Both the position numbers and the translations under genes were made by a program. The notes below the pieces were generated by a model that was given only the letters and a program-made list of their open reading frames with translations, had not been told where the DNA came from and ran no database searches. From the NCBI GenBank assembly GCA_026826555.1, contig JAKSZT010053837.1, positions 512,770-576,769 of the forward strand: a DNA stretch of 64,000 nucleotides. The letters are read 5' to 3'. Positions 48,842 through 60,692 of this stretch are shown piece after piece; the stretch's first letter is position 1, and the number at the start of each line of letters is the position of its first letter. This DNA comes from Tolypeutes matacus. Its lineage: Eukaryota > Chordata > Mammalia > Cingulata > Chlamyphoridae.

Positions 48842-49174
48842 AAATCTGTATGAAAAACCTCGTGGCTGACCTTCGTTTTGGGTATCCCCCTAGAGGATGC
48901 CTTGATCTCTGATAATGATTGTAACTTTGTGACTCACTCCTCCTCTGTACCCACCCTCATCCTGTTCAGCCCCTTAATGTTTACTAACGAAAGCACCTGT
49001 GCAAACTCCACCCCAATTACTCGTTAGCATCCTGACATTATGCAATATTAAATTTCTGCAAATTGAGCAGGCAGTTTCTGGGCCATCTAAGGCGACTGAC
49101 CCCCTTTGCTTACACAAACAAACTCTTTCTCTCTTTGAAACACCAGTGTCTCAGAAATTGGTCTTTAGGGTGCA

Positions 49175-51237
49175 GCTGGAAAGAAGAATTTGCTGGGTAT
49201 CACCCTATTGAAAGCACTTCTGCTCACCTATTTAGCTTTCAAAATAATTGTTCAGTGTTTTCTTTCTTATCAAGCTTACATCTTAAAAGTCTGGCAAGCT
49301 AAGGACTCTGGGCCAGACCCTCAGCATAAACTCTCCTGTTCTTCTCAGGAGGAGATACTGTCTAATCTCCGTAACGCACATTTAGGTTCCCAGTGCAGTG
49401 TCTTAACGATATCTGAGCTGGTCATGGATCCAGGACTTGTCAAGCCTAGTGCTTGTCCATAGGAAGTCAAGCGTCTGCTTCCAGAAAGGGGGAAACCAGC
49501 CCAAAAGGCAGCTTTTGGAGAGGTAACTCATCCTCTCCAAAAAGAGCTGCCCACGCATGTACGTGCTGTCCAGTTAAAATACTGAGGCCCAGTGTTGGGA
49601 AAATATAATTGAAAACAAAGTCTTTTCCCAACTGGGAAGACCACTCCACAAAGGTAGAAGAGAAATAGAAACAATTTTATTAGTGAATAAGCATTAACCC
49701 AGAAAGTGCTGCATGGCAGACGATCCACAAGGAGATCACAAAGACAGGAAGAAAGCTCACCCTCTTTGAGTGGCCAGACAGGTACAAGATATTACACACG
49801 CTTTCTCAAGATATTTCAGAGGTAGGTTTATTACTGGATCCAGGAAGCCCCTGGAAGTTATGCTAATTCCTAGACTGGGAGATAGGGGCAATAGCTTCCT
49901 TGATTACATTTCAAGAAGACAAAGAGAGAATTTACAATTACAGGTTTTCTAAAGTAAATACTAAGAGATGGGAGGAAGGGGGAAGTATCTTCCCTTATGT
50001 TCAACTGGGAGAAGTATGCCTATTTTTATTTTTAAATTTGTTTTTGCTCTTACACCAGAGAAGAGGGAAAACCTTGAGGAAATCCATATTATTAAAAATT
50101 ATCTCAGCTTCAAACAAGAATATTTAGTAAGAGATTTTGCACACCAACTTCTAACTATTGTAATTGAAACTGTGTTACACTCATGCATATTCTTGCTCCC
50201 TTGTTCTAAAAAAAAATCCTGAAGAAAATTCATACCTTGCCTATGAAGAAAATAATTACATTAAGAACTGTAAGAAGAAAATGGGGAAAGGGTGGGAAGG
50301 ACTTTTCCTTTTCCCATTGTTTGTTATTGTTTTGTTCCATCATAATCTCCCTTAATAACTGTATCCATAATCCTTTCTCACAGTTAGAGAATCTCTCTTC
50401 CAACTGGGAACTACTCGTAAGCACTGGAGAGATATGGTAAATATTATTTACCTATATATCATGATTTGCTCGGGAAAAACCCTAAACAATGAATAATATG
50501 CCCTACGTTCAGTATGTCACAGTCATAAATAAAATATTACTGAAGACTTCAAATGGGGAGAATTAAAACTAGAAAATGGGATAAGGAAAATTTATTATAC
50601 AATCATTAGTCTTTATCATTGCATCTGCCATATTATTTTTAAAAGTGTCTGCTTTATGTCTCTCTCGCCAATGAATCATATGTTCAGTAATGACAGGAAT
50701 GGTGTATTAATCACTTCTGTATCACCAAACTTTAGTGCAATGTCTGCACATAAAAAAAAGATAAATAATAATTGAATGAATAGATATTCTATATGGTTTA
50801 CTACAGCAGAGGACAAAGAATTTTGAATTATAATAAGTACTAAAAACCTTTTGTTTTCTTTCTATATTGTGTTATATTTGAGATCTTTTTATTAATAACA
50901 TGTATTATTTCCAAAGGGTCAGTGTTAAAAATTGGGGCAACAAGGAGAAATAGGAAGAAAAAGCTTAAAATCTCCTTATAAAATTGCCAATATGTTTCCT
51001 TTCCATATTTTTCTTTGGGTATTTTCTAGATTGTAGAGATCGTGTATTATTTTGTATCCTAGTTTTTCAATTAACATTATATCAAAGCACTTTTCATATC
51101 ATTGAATACTTCAAAAACATAATTTAAAAGTTTTCTTATTTTTCAGTCTTAGGATTGTATCATACATATTTAGCCCTTCCACTATTGTTGGATGCAACAC
51201 TTTTCCTCTTATTTGACAATCCAAATAATGCTGAGGT
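49175..51237. other. intergenic DNA, possible antisense LTR traces
   Basis: No gene is recognised. About 49,560-50,000 contains 'ttttattagtgaataagc'-type phrases that could be an antisense old LTR; this is weak. About 50,650-50,790 resembles an L2/MIR 3' end ('caatgtctgcacataaa', 'attgaatgaatag'). Confidence 0.35.
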
Positions 51238-51252
51238 AAATAAGCATAACAT

Positions 51253-51753
51253 ATTTTTAAACTTTATTTTGTACATTTAATAAATGAAAATATAAACAAT
51301 TGAAAACTAAAAAGTAAACACAGATGAATAAATACATACATTTCTCAATTAAATGTACTGGATACATATAAATTTTTTTTAATCCAACCATATGTTACAC
51401 AATATATTTGGTTCATAGTAACACAATCATACAGTATTTGTCCTTTTGTGCCTGGCTTGCTTCGCTCAATATAATGTCCTCCAGGTTCATCCATGTTGCC
51501 ATATGCTTTATGACTTCATTTCTTCCTACAGCTGCATAATATTCCATTGTGTGAATAGACCACAGTTGTTTATCCATTCGTCTGTTGATGGACACCTGGG
51601 TTGTTGCCAACTTTTGGCAATGGTGAATAATGTCGCTATGAACATCGGTGTGCAGATGTCTGCTCGTGTCACTGCTCTCAGTTCTTCTGGGTATATACCG
51701 GTAGTGGTATTGCCAGGTCATGTGGCAAGTCTATATTCAACTTCTTTAGGAAC
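51253..51753 (-). mobile_element. 5'-truncated L1 with target-site duplication
   Basis: The minus strand carries the L1 ORF2 C-terminus: the frame at 51,413-51,721 includes a 'LWSIHTMEYYAAV' segment and 'DIILSEASQAQKDKY'. Flanking 14-base copies of aataagcataacat (51,239-51,252 and 51,754-51,767) are identical. The insertion is about 500 bases and has no distinct long poly(A). Confidence 0.9.
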
Positions 51754-51767
51754 AATAAGCATAACAT

Positions 51768-52346
51768 TTTGTCCAAATATCATTATTTTTCTTAGGATAG
51801 ATTTTTAGAAGTGGAATCATTGGCTCAAAAACATTACCATTTTTAAGGCTACCAATATATTTTGCTAAATTTATTTGCAGCAACAGTCTACTAATAAACA
51901 TTTCCAATAGCAGTTTATGAGACTATCTTTATTTATCCCTACCAGCAAGACTTCTTATTTTCAAAATATAAGAACCTTGATTTTAGAGCTTGATTTGTGT
52001 AGTGATGCCTTCTGGTGGACACATTGCAAAATGACGAAGTCAGAAATGGAAAAGATCCTTTGAAATTGTCATAGGCAAAATTAAATTTTAAAATGAAATG
52101 ACAGCAAATATCACAGGTCTTATAAATTTTCAAAAGTCAGTCTCACTATTTGGATCTCTAAAAATTCTTAGGGGACATATAAAATAAAACTTACAAACTG
52201 CTTCAAATTATACTCATTAATTCACCTATTCAACATGAATTTCTAGAACACCTCCTACATGGTGAATATTATATTAAGTGCTGAGGACAGAGATAAAGTC
52301 ACAATGCATGACCTCAAGAAGTTTATAGTTAAATAGAGTACATGAA
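51768..52346. other. intergenic DNA with an L2-like trace
   Basis: No gene is seen. About 52,220-52,345 ('atttctagaacacctcctac', 'aagtgctgaggacagagat') follows an L2-type repeat on the plus strand. Confidence 0.5.
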
Positions 52347-52359
52347 AGCAAACTGATCA

Positions 52360-52664
52360 GGAATGGATGTGGCTCAAGCTGTTGAGCACCTGCCTCCCAC
52401 ATGGGAGGTCCTGGGTTCAGTTTCTGGTGCCTCCTAAAGAAGACAAAGAAACAACGAGCAGACAATGAGCAAGACAATGAGCAGACAACGAGCAAAAACA
52501 AAATGAGCAGGGAGCTGATGTGGCTCAAGCAGTTGACTCACATAAGAGGTCCCGGATTCAGTTTCCAGTACCTCCTAAAGAAAAAACAGACAATGAGCAA
52601 AAACAACTAGGAGACAATAAGCAAAAACAACAAGCAAACAGACAAGGGAACCATGGAGGGGGGC
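52360..52664 (+). mobile_element. dimeric DAS-type SINE with acaatgagca tails
   Basis: Two monomers (starts at about 52,361 and 52,508) each end in several degenerate acaatgagca / acaacgagca units. Perfect 13-base target-site duplications agcaaactgatca lie at 52,347-52,359 and 52,665-52,677. It matches the minus-strand dimer at 43,914-44,357 in structure. Confidence 0.93.
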
Positions 52665-52685
52665 AGCAAACTGATCATTTTCAAC

Positions 52686-53162
52686 TGTGGTGGTTTGTAA
52701 CTATGTACCCTAGAAAAACCCTGAATCCATTCCTGAGGGTGTGAACCCATTGTAAATAGGACTTTTTGATGAGTTTACTTCAATTAAGGTGTGGCCCAAT
52801 TTAATGAAGATGGGTCTTACTCTTGTTACTGAAATCCTTTATAAGCAGAATGAAATTCAGATAGAGAGAAAGCCACAGAGGAAGCAGCCAGAAGCTGAAA
52901 TCAAGGGAAATCTGAAGAAAAGTGAGAGGCCAGGAGAGGCCTCCAAATGCATTGCCATAAGACAGAAAAACTAAGGACCAAGGATCGTCAGCAGCCAGGC
53001 CCACAACGCCAGTCTTCTGGAAGGAAGCTTCACCATGTGACTCCCTGTCTGGACTTGATTTGGAATAATCCCGGCCTCAAAACCTTGAGCCATTAAATGC
53101 CCACTGTGTAAGCCAACCCATTGTATGGTATTTGCTTGAGCAGCCAAGAAAAGCAAAAAACA
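52686..53162 (+). mobile_element. MaLR-like LTR
   Basis: It starts 'tgtggtggtttgtaactatg' and ends '..ttgcttgagcagccaagaaa', the form of ERVL-MaLR 3' ends. Internal phrases 'aaggtgtggccc' and 'tcctttataagcagaatgaa' recur at 54,792-55,125 (reverse) and about 56,612-57,737, so this family has at least three members nearby. Confidence 0.65.
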
Positions 53163-53234
53163 CCAACTCTTTTGCAAATGGAGAATACTACTACAATTTA
53201 TAATTCAAGTGATCTTTATTCTACAACGTCTACA

Positions 53235-53748
53235 CATCTAGCCATGGCAGGCAGCCTCTAAAATGGCCTCGGTGACCCCCTCCTCCTGGTATTCGTATGA
53301 GCTGGACCTGATGACTCACTTCTAGTTTCTAATGAACAGAAGAGGGCAAAATTGAAGAGATGTTACTTTCAAGATTAGGTTATAAAAAGATTCTGGTTTC
53401 TCTCTCTCTGTCTTTATCTCTGTCTCTCTCCATCTCCCCCCTCCCACTCCCCTGGGGGGAACAATCTGCCTGCTGTGTGTAGCCCTATGGAAAGGTCCAC
53501 AGAGAAGGAATTCTCTCCAGTCAGCAGCCATTGAGGACCTGAGTCCTGCCACGTGAGTGGGCTTGAAAGCAGAGCTTCTCCTTTGAGCCCTGAGATGCCT
53601 GTAGCCCAGACAGGGCTCTGAGGGCAGCCTGCTGAGAAAGCTTTGGTCAGAGACACACAGCAAGGCCATGCCTGGATTCTGGCCCCACAAAAAGTGTGCC
53701 ATAAGTTTTGGGGTGGTTTGTTACACAGAAATAGATAACTAATTCATT
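53235..53748 (+). mobile_element. MLT1-like old LTR
   Basis: Phrases 'ctggacctgatgactcactt', 'gattaggttataaaaagatt', 'tgccacgtgagtgggcttg' and a right end 'ggtttgttacacagaaat' / 'gataactaattc' fit the MLT1 class of ERVL-MaLR LTRs shared by placental mammals. The 126-codon minus-strand frame across it is incidental. Confidence 0.65.
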
Positions 53749-54050
53749 AACAGAAAGACTGAAAGCTATTTAAACACTTGAACATTAATTTCAACATACA
53801 TATTCAAATTTCATCCCATACAAACTTTAAACTGCAATTAAAAATCGAGTTTAATCTTTTTGAACACCTCAAAGTAGCAAACAAAAATACACATATAGAA
53901 GTATTAGAAAATCTATTGCTATTCTTTATACATAAATCTATTCTAAAATATAGCAGTAGTTTTTAACTTCTTTTTAAAATTATTCCTGTAATTTTTTATA
54001 CTTCTGTAAGACTGGAATTATACTTACACCTTCCAATGGTGCAGTAATAC
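53749..54050. other. AT-rich intergenic DNA
   Basis: Nothing recognised. Confidence 0.4.
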
Positions 54051-54143
54051 ATCTTTTTTTTTTTAAGAGGTGGGAGATGGAACCTGAGACCTCAGTACAT
54101 GGGAAGCAGGTGTTAACCACTTGAGCTACATCTGTTTGTATTT
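54051..54143 (-). mobile_element. truncated DAS-type SINE
   Basis: A T-run (54,052-54,064) followed by 'aagaggtgggagatggaacc' and 'ccacttgagctacatctgt' is the reverse complement of a monomer with its B and A boxes. It is about 90 bases. Confidence 0.8.
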
Positions 54144-54589
54144 CCCACAGTGATTTAACTCAAGCTGCAGGCCATTAAGTTAGCTTTTGTTTTACAGTTA
54201 AACTACATTTATTGCAAAATAAGACATTTAAATTCTCATCTGTCACATAGGCTTTAGATTCTTATAACCTGTTATCACCATCTTAACTGATATATGTTTT
54301 AATTCTCACTTAGCCAACATTTCATTGTGTATTATCCTGTCATTATTATATGTTGATGTTGTCTATTAGCATTATCATAAATTATGTATACTTTTTTATT
54401 ATTTAAAGTTTAGGGTCATTTAGAAATTATATCTCCTAGGTTAAGAAGAATCAAAGTAGTGCAGGTAGTTCCCTTTTTAGGACATTTGCTAAGATATCAT
54501 TTGAAAACATGATATTGAACTCCATTTTCACTTTTTACTTTCTTATTGTGCATGATCATCCTATTTTTGCTTCTGCCTTTTCTGGACTA

Positions 54590-54785
54590 CCCAACATCCC
54601 CCTCTGCAGCCAGACTATAATCTTAAATTTGTTTTACCCTTTCTCTCCTCCATTAAAACCCTTCAATGACTTCACTTTGAATTTAGGATAAAAATCCAAA
54701 ATGATCTCATCATTTGCCCCCAACCACTTCCTCATCTTCTGTTACTCTTCCCACTTCCCATCATCTCCTCCCACAGTCCTCCCTT
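54590..54785 (+). repeat. L2 LINE 3' region
   Basis: 'cattaaaacccttcaatgac', 'ggataaaaatccaaaatgat' and 'ccccaaccacttcctcatct' follow, in order, the well-known sense-strand L2 3' wording. Confidence 0.65.
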
Positions 54786-54791
54786 GAGATC

Positions 54792-55125
54792 TCTGTTTTA
54801 GTTTCCTGGCTGCTAAAACAAATGCCATACAATGGGTTGGCTTAAACAACAGCAATATTGGCTCGTGGTTTTGAGGTTAGGAGAAGTCCAAAACTGAGGC
54901 ATCAACAAGGCAGTGCTTTCTCCTAGAAGCCTGAGACATCTTGCATCTGGCTGTTGGCAGTCCTTGGTCCTTGGCTTTTCTGTCACATGGTAATGCACGT
55001 GGCAGGGTCTTCTGCTTTCCCTTCCGGTTTCTGTTGACTTCCACTCTGCCTATAAAGGACTGGAGTAATCCGGATTAAAGCCCACCCTGACTCAGTGGGG
55101 CCACACCACTGTGTTTTCAGACTAG
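54792..55125 (-). mobile_element. MaLR-like LTR, antisense
   Basis: The plus strand starts 'ctgttttagtttcctggctg', the reverse complement of a MaLR 3' end. It continues with 'ctataaaggactggagtaat' and 'gactcagtggggccacacc', which mirror the element at 52,686-53,162. The far end is not sharply defined. Confidence 0.65.
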
Positions 55126-56611
55126 CGGAAGAAAGCATTGCAGTAAACAACCACAACAAAAACACAATATCTTCTCCTGGTATCGCTCGCACCTAGCACA
55201 GTGCCTGGACCTTGGTTGAGGTGCAAAAATGTTTTGTGGTTAAAGAAAGCACATTGGGCTGATAAACCAAGTGGAAGGAATTAATGTATACATTAAAGGT
55301 GTTGCTGCAACATTGTATCAAACAAAACAAATATTAATGTCTAAGTCAAACAAAATTGCAGGAGCATAGAATCACTGGAGATGGCTGTAGCATGGTGCAG
55401 AATACTGCCCAATAAAAGACATTAAAAGGGATGAGTTTAAGAAAACCTTTTCAATGAAGCGTGCTATGTGTGTGCTGCAGTCCTCTCCGTCGGCCTTTAC
55501 TCAAATAGATATGTATCAACAAATAATGATTTCCTGCAATATCTAAGAAAAAATGGCTAATGTGCAGAATTTTAACAAGTCATTAAAGTGGAGTAATATT
55601 TATCCTTAGCCCACCTTCCTAATATCACTCACTACAAATTACAGCATGTGTTTTGTTTTACAACTGCTACAACTTCGAGAGCAAAAAATAATTACAAAAT
55701 CACTTTATATGTGCAAGGAGTTTCCTGGAGCTCTCCAAGGCCATAAAATCAAAGATATTTTCTTACAGTTCTCCTAATGATATGGCCATCTGTGGTGGAG
55801 GAAACAAGACAAAAAATGGAGAATTCACTTGAATCATTGAAAAGGCTTGTCAGAAAACAGCCATGCCAGGAATGGAGGTAAGAGTCCTTACTGGATAGTG
55901 CATATACCCAATTCCCTGACGTTATTTCCCTAAATAACAAGAGTCTGAAACAGGCAATATACCTTAACTATATGTTAAGTAAAACAAGATAATCATTCCT
56001 GTTTCTCTGCTCTGTAATTAATATTCAGGTCCAGGAAGAGATGATGACCTATTGTGCTGAGATTGTGGACTTCAGCCTCAGAAGGCAGTATAGATGTTAC
56101 TGAGGATTACACTTCTTCTCTACCATTAAAAGGTTTATAAGCAGGATGTGTGGGTATAAGATACAGAAAGAAATATTTTGATTCAAAATAAAAAATATTC
56201 TATAAGCAGTTAAAACCTGTGATTGACTACCTAAGGAAAAAAATGAATTCCATTTCCCTGGAGGTGTTGAGACATGTGGAAAACTGCTTGGCAGGAAAAT
56301 TGGAAAGAGACGAAATCTAGAAATATATTAGGTTATTGGACAGTTAAGATTCTGTTCAAATCTATGATTTAATGATTTGGTGAGACTAGATGCTAACAAT
56401 AATGGTATTTCCTGCCAAAAGTTCTGGATTGTGTTTTCTTCCTTTTGTCAATATGAAATTTCACCACTGTGTAAATCTCCTTCTTAGTCATTTCTAGAGA
56501 GAAGAGAAAAACACTGAAATAAGATATGAGGAAAGGAAAACTTCCTTCATAATGGTTCAGAAAAAAAATCATTATAATTTCACACATCTTGTACTACATA
56601 TGGAAAATAGC
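55126..56611. other. intergenic DNA, nothing recognised
   Basis: No gene or clear repeat is seen. Small open frames (for example 55,749-55,940 and 56,393-56,587, both minus) have no recognisable motif. Confidence 0.4.
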
Positions 56612-57737
56612 TGCTGATGGTTTGAGTCTTTTGTGGACCTCAGAAAATTATGTTATTAAATTGGTCATTCCTGTGGGTGTTGGACCCTTTTGATTGGATT
56701 GGATTCAGTTGGGAACCTTTGATTGGATTGCTTCAGTGAGACATGACCCAGGGTGGGTTTTTGTCCTCTTGCTGGAGTCCTTTATAAACAGGGGACTGAA
56801 AGTAGACACACATAGAGAAAGGCAGCAGAGATGGAAAAACCCCAAGAGACAGGAATCAGCAGGGCACAGAGGCACAGAAAGTGGCCCCTGAGAGGATGAA
56901 GGAAATGAGGCCCAGAGGAGAGGGGAAAGATGAGCCACATGCCTGCCCACCCACAGCTGAGCTCCAGAGACCAGCAGAGCCACCATTATACTCTGCCATG
57001 TGCCTGATCACCCACAGCTGAGTTTGGGGAGACCATGAGCCTGCAGGGAAGGCAGAGACCTCAAAAGACACCAGCCCTCATTGTGCCTTGCCACATGGCA
57101 GGAGCCCAGGATCCCATCAACAACCAATCTCTGGTGAGACAGCATCATTGGTGATGCTGTGATTTGCACATTTTCACAGCCTTAGAACTATAAGCTTATA
57201 TATATATATATATAGGCAATTCTTGTTTGTTTTTTATTTAAATTGATTTTTTTTCTTTTTTGGTGTACAGTTCCAAGACTCCCCACTCCTGCTTGCTGTA
57301 TGAGTCCATTCACTGGGTGATCTTCTGTGTCTGTTTCTTGCCTCCTCTTCTCATTTTTCTCCTCCTGACTTCACCGGGATTCAATCCTAGGGACCTCCAT
57401 GTGGGAGAGAGGCACCCTGTCACTTGCGCCACCTTAGTTCCTGGTATCTGGTGCATCTTGCCTTGGCTCTCCCCTGCGTCTCTCTTTTGTTGCATCATCA
57501 TCTTCCTGCATGGCTTGCCTCTCATCTGTGTGGCCCTGGCTATCCTGCTTGCCTTTTTATTTTACCAGGAAGTCCTGGGGATCGAACCCAGGTCCTTCCA
57601 TATGGTAGACGGATGCCCAACCACTTAAGCCACATCCGCTTCCCAGAACTATAAGCTTTTAACCTAATAAATTCCCAGTATAAAAGACAACCCATATCTG
57701 GTATTTTGCATTGGCCGACTTTAGCAAACTAAGACAC
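56612..57737 (+). mobile_element. MaLR-like LTR interrupted by a SINE dimer
   Basis: This LTR of about 680 bases without the insertion has 'ctggagtcctttataaacag' in common with the 52.7 kb copy and a right end 'ggtattttgcattggccgac' / 'agcaaactaagaca'. A minus-strand SINE dimer lies between 57,198 and 57,644. Confidence 0.65.
57198..57644 (-). mobile_element. dimeric DAS-type SINE with target-site duplication
   Basis: Two minus-strand monomers ('gggattcaatcctagggacc' and 'ggggatcgaacccaggtcct' are their reverse B-box regions) are flanked by agaactataagctt at 57,184-57,197 and 57,645-57,658. A short (TA)n run (57,198-57,213) follows the left duplication. Confidence 0.92.
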
Positions 57738-60535
57738 TGATCAAAATCATATTTTAAGTAGATTGCTTATTTACAAGAATTCCCTTGAAAGCCCTTCCTA
57801 AGCAAAGATTATATTGGCATTTCCTACATATGCCATCTTCTGTAGATTTGAGGAATGCTGCCGTGCTAGTGATGGATGGAGAAACAGTTTGATTTGAGGG
57901 AGTAAAACTATCTGGCGATAAATGAAGAACTCTTATATCAAAGATGCTCTCCCTCTGCTATGATCAGAAAAAAAATTAAAATAACTGGTCAGAATACATA
58001 AAAGCAGAGCTGTCAGGCCAAGAAGTTGCAATTTTGGCTGCTCGGAAATTTTAAGGCCCTTTTTTTTTAAAACCAGAAATCACGAGGGTTTCCTATTTTG
58101 TTTTGTCTTATTTTTGTTTTGTTTTTAATCTTAAACCATCTTTTTCTGTAGCATAGCACATACACTGTATGCTGTAATGTCACACAATTCATAGCTACAG
58201 TGATAATAAATCCAGAATTATTCTGATCTCTCCATCCTGTTTTTCCTGTAAGTCCATTCTCATTGTAAGAACATTTGCTTTTATTTTTAAATGTGATTTC
58301 CCTCTTCTTTGTTATGATGGGCCCTTTGAAGTTGGTAACAATCATGGGTAGATGATTCTTAGACATATATCTGGACATATATGACAGAAAGTCCAGAGGT
58401 TGAGGGACTGATCCAGCGCCTCAACATCATCAATGTCATTGTCTCTAAATCTTTCCAATCTTCTAACCTTGGCATGTTTACGACCTCATGACCACAACAT
58501 GGCTGCCACAGCTCCAAGCACCTTGCCAGTATTTAAGACAGCAAAAAGATAAGAGAGGCAATGCAAGCCATTCAGAAATCCCCTAGCCAATTTTGTCGCA
58601 AGTTTCAATAGCCAGAGGCTGGTGGGTCACATGGGCACTCAAGCTGCAAGGGGAGATGGAAAAGTGAGTAACTTGTGGGAATGTCAGGAGAAAAGGTGAT
58701 ATGAAATAGTCCATGGATTGGCCAATAGTCTGTGCCACCTTAAGCCTTAAGGGTTAGACAAGATTTTACTTAACAAAATTGTAAAGGGTCCACTATATAT
58801 ACACCAAAATATATGTGAAGGTCAGGGGTCCACGTGGGTTGTTTGCCTTCCCAGAAAGGGTACTAGGAACTATATACCACAGTATATAGTGAATAAAGAA
58901 AAACCTTATAACTATATTACTTGTATGGTATTGCTATCTTCTGCCAGTTTACCTGTAGTGGTTATCAGTAAAATCCTTAAAAGAAAAAGAGTCTGAGCAA
59001 CTACCTTTGAGGAAATAAAAATGTGGAGTTAGAAAAATTCTACCTGGCGTGTGTGTTAGGGTTAGGGGTGATAACAAGAGATAGCATGGATAGTAACAAC
59101 GTTAAATGGAAAAGGAAGAAAGCAGGCAGAGTATCGCATCAAGAAAGGAGCGAAAGAGTTTGGGTCTGAACAAGAATCTTAGGATTCTCTGATCCTTCTA
59201 TAAGATGCATTCAGGCATCCATTCTTTAAACAAGTGCCCCTTATTTGTCTATCCAGCTAAACACTCTGCTGTTCACCCCTACCTTAACTCCTCCAGCAAT
59301 TCCCAGTATCCTAGCCTCCAGCTGTGGTAAAGCATGCATTGGTGCTAAATCACTCTTAATGAAATGCTGTTCCCTGTTGTGTCCAATTGGCAAAATATAT
59401 ACTCATCCTCAAAACCCAATTGGAATGGATTCCTTTGAAAAGGATTCTCTCTGCCTTGTTTGAGCTCCCTCAGGGAAAGGGCTATGACTTGTTTATTTTA
59501 CAATTTCAGCACCAAGTCCTATGCCCTGAACATATTAAGTACTAAATAAACAGGTGTTGAGCAAAGGAATAAAGAGACAAATGAATCCTTTATTAATGAG
59601 ACATTTAAAAACAAGGCAAACACAAAAGAAAGAGCAATTAATTCTGACTCAGTAGCTAAGAAAGAATAATTTGATTTCCTTGAATGGCTTTGTTTCTAAA
59701 CTAAAATATGAACTATTCATCTTAAAGTTTTTAACTCATAAGGAACAAAAAATCTCATATAGTAGTAGTTGGTATTCCTCCAGAGAGCAAATGATTCTCT
59801 ATATAATTAGAGCTTATGAACTAAGAATGGATAAAAAGAATGATACAGTCAAGAAAAAAATAAAAATTATTTCTAAAAGAAAAAAGGAAAAGGTAAATTT
59901 ACATCTCTACTTTCTTCTTCTCAGTCTGTGTAACTCATTTTATCCAGTTCTACAAGAAAGAAACTTTGGAGGCCCCTGCATTATTCCACTACCAGAACAG
60001 AAATTCTTGCACTCAGTGACCTGCTTGTAATTTAACTCAATTCTAGTTGAAAATATTCTAATCCAAAAGATTCACTCCCTTTCCCTAAAATTTTAGCGTT
60101 CTGCATTTACTTTACTGTTCTTGAATTTCAGATATCTATCCCCATTAGACAGATTTAAAGATGTTAACAAAACCCCTAGAAACAGTAGCTGATGACAACT
60201 TTGTCCTTATATGGAAGTTCCAAAGGCAGAAGACTTGGGTCAGAAATAGAGTTGAGAGTGATTTGCTTTCTCTGATAGGACACATGCTGAGCAGCAAGAC
60301 AACAGCTGATATCAGGAAGAACTAAAATTATTCTCAGGAGTATAGTAGGAAATCTTGACATTTCAGGGACATTCTGAAAGCTTCTATTCCAGCTAGAATT
60401 CTCACGTTTACAATTGGAAGAAAAACAAACAGGTCTTTGCTTCTCCCTTCGTCGACAGCATGGAACCAAAGACAAGTAGCTATGACGAAAATATGTGTGA
60501 CTGATAAATGAAGAAAAAAATAATACCATAGATGA
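57738..60535. other. intergenic DNA with old repeat traces
   Basis: No gene is seen. About 58,385-58,680 resembles an old medium-reiteration repeat ('acgacctcatgaccacaaca', 'tggctgccacagctccaag'). About 59,230-59,570 follows an L2 3' end ('tccctcagggaaagggctat', 'actaaataaacaggtgttga'). Other open frames (for example 59,671-60,030) show no domain. Confidence 0.45.
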
Positions 60536-60536
60536 C

Positions 60537-60692
60537 AGAAAGAAATAAGGAAGGAGGGGAGGGAGAAAAAGAAGAAAGGAGGAAAAGAGGAAAGGAAAAA
60601 AGAAAGGAGGAGAAGGAAGGAGGCAAGGAGGGAGGAAACAAGACAGGCAGGCTGGAGAGAAGGAAAGGAAGGAGAAGGGGAAAAGAGAGTGA
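60537..60692 (+). repeat. polypurine (GGAA/GAAA-rich) tract
   Basis: About 155 bases are nearly all A and G on the plus strand, with only a few pyrimidines near 60,630-60,655. It is a decayed GGAA-type simple repeat. The long minus-strand frame over it is low-complexity Ser/Pro/Phe/Leu and not a gene. Confidence 0.9.

Larger units (their letters stand above)
38700..49174 (+). mobile_element. gamma-type (class I) endogenous retrovirus, 5'-truncated, with nested insertions
   Basis: The order gag, pro, pol (RT, RNase H, integrase), env, purine tract, LTR is visible on the plus strand, all degraded by stops and frameshifts. No 5' LTR or primer-binding site is seen. Later insertions inside it are a MaLR-like LTR (41,439-42,113), a family X element with its SINE dimer (about 43,538-45,092), an EIF5A2 retrocopy (about 47,247-48,639) and a SINE (48,650-48,841). 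Without these, the retroviral part is about 6.6 kb. Class I assignment rests on the capsid, envelope transmembrane and LTR layout, judged by eye. Confidence 0.8.
46918..49174 (+). mobile_element. ERV polypurine tract and 3' LTR, split by later insertions
   Basis: A purine tract (46,918-46,934) precedes an LTR that starts TG at 46,936 and ends CA at 49,174 ('ttagggtgca'). Without the EIF5A2 retrocopy and SINE it is about 640 bases. An ATTAAA signal lies near 49,047, in the expected R region. The target-site duplication cannot be checked because the 5' LTR is missing. Confidence 0.7.

Noticed and set aside
53322..53702. 126-codon minus-strand frame
   Set aside because: Runs antisense through an MLT1-like LTR with no domain.
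57260..57628. 122-codon hydrophobic frame
   Set aside because: Lies within a reverse-oriented SINE dimer; the hydrophobicity comes from T-rich sequence.
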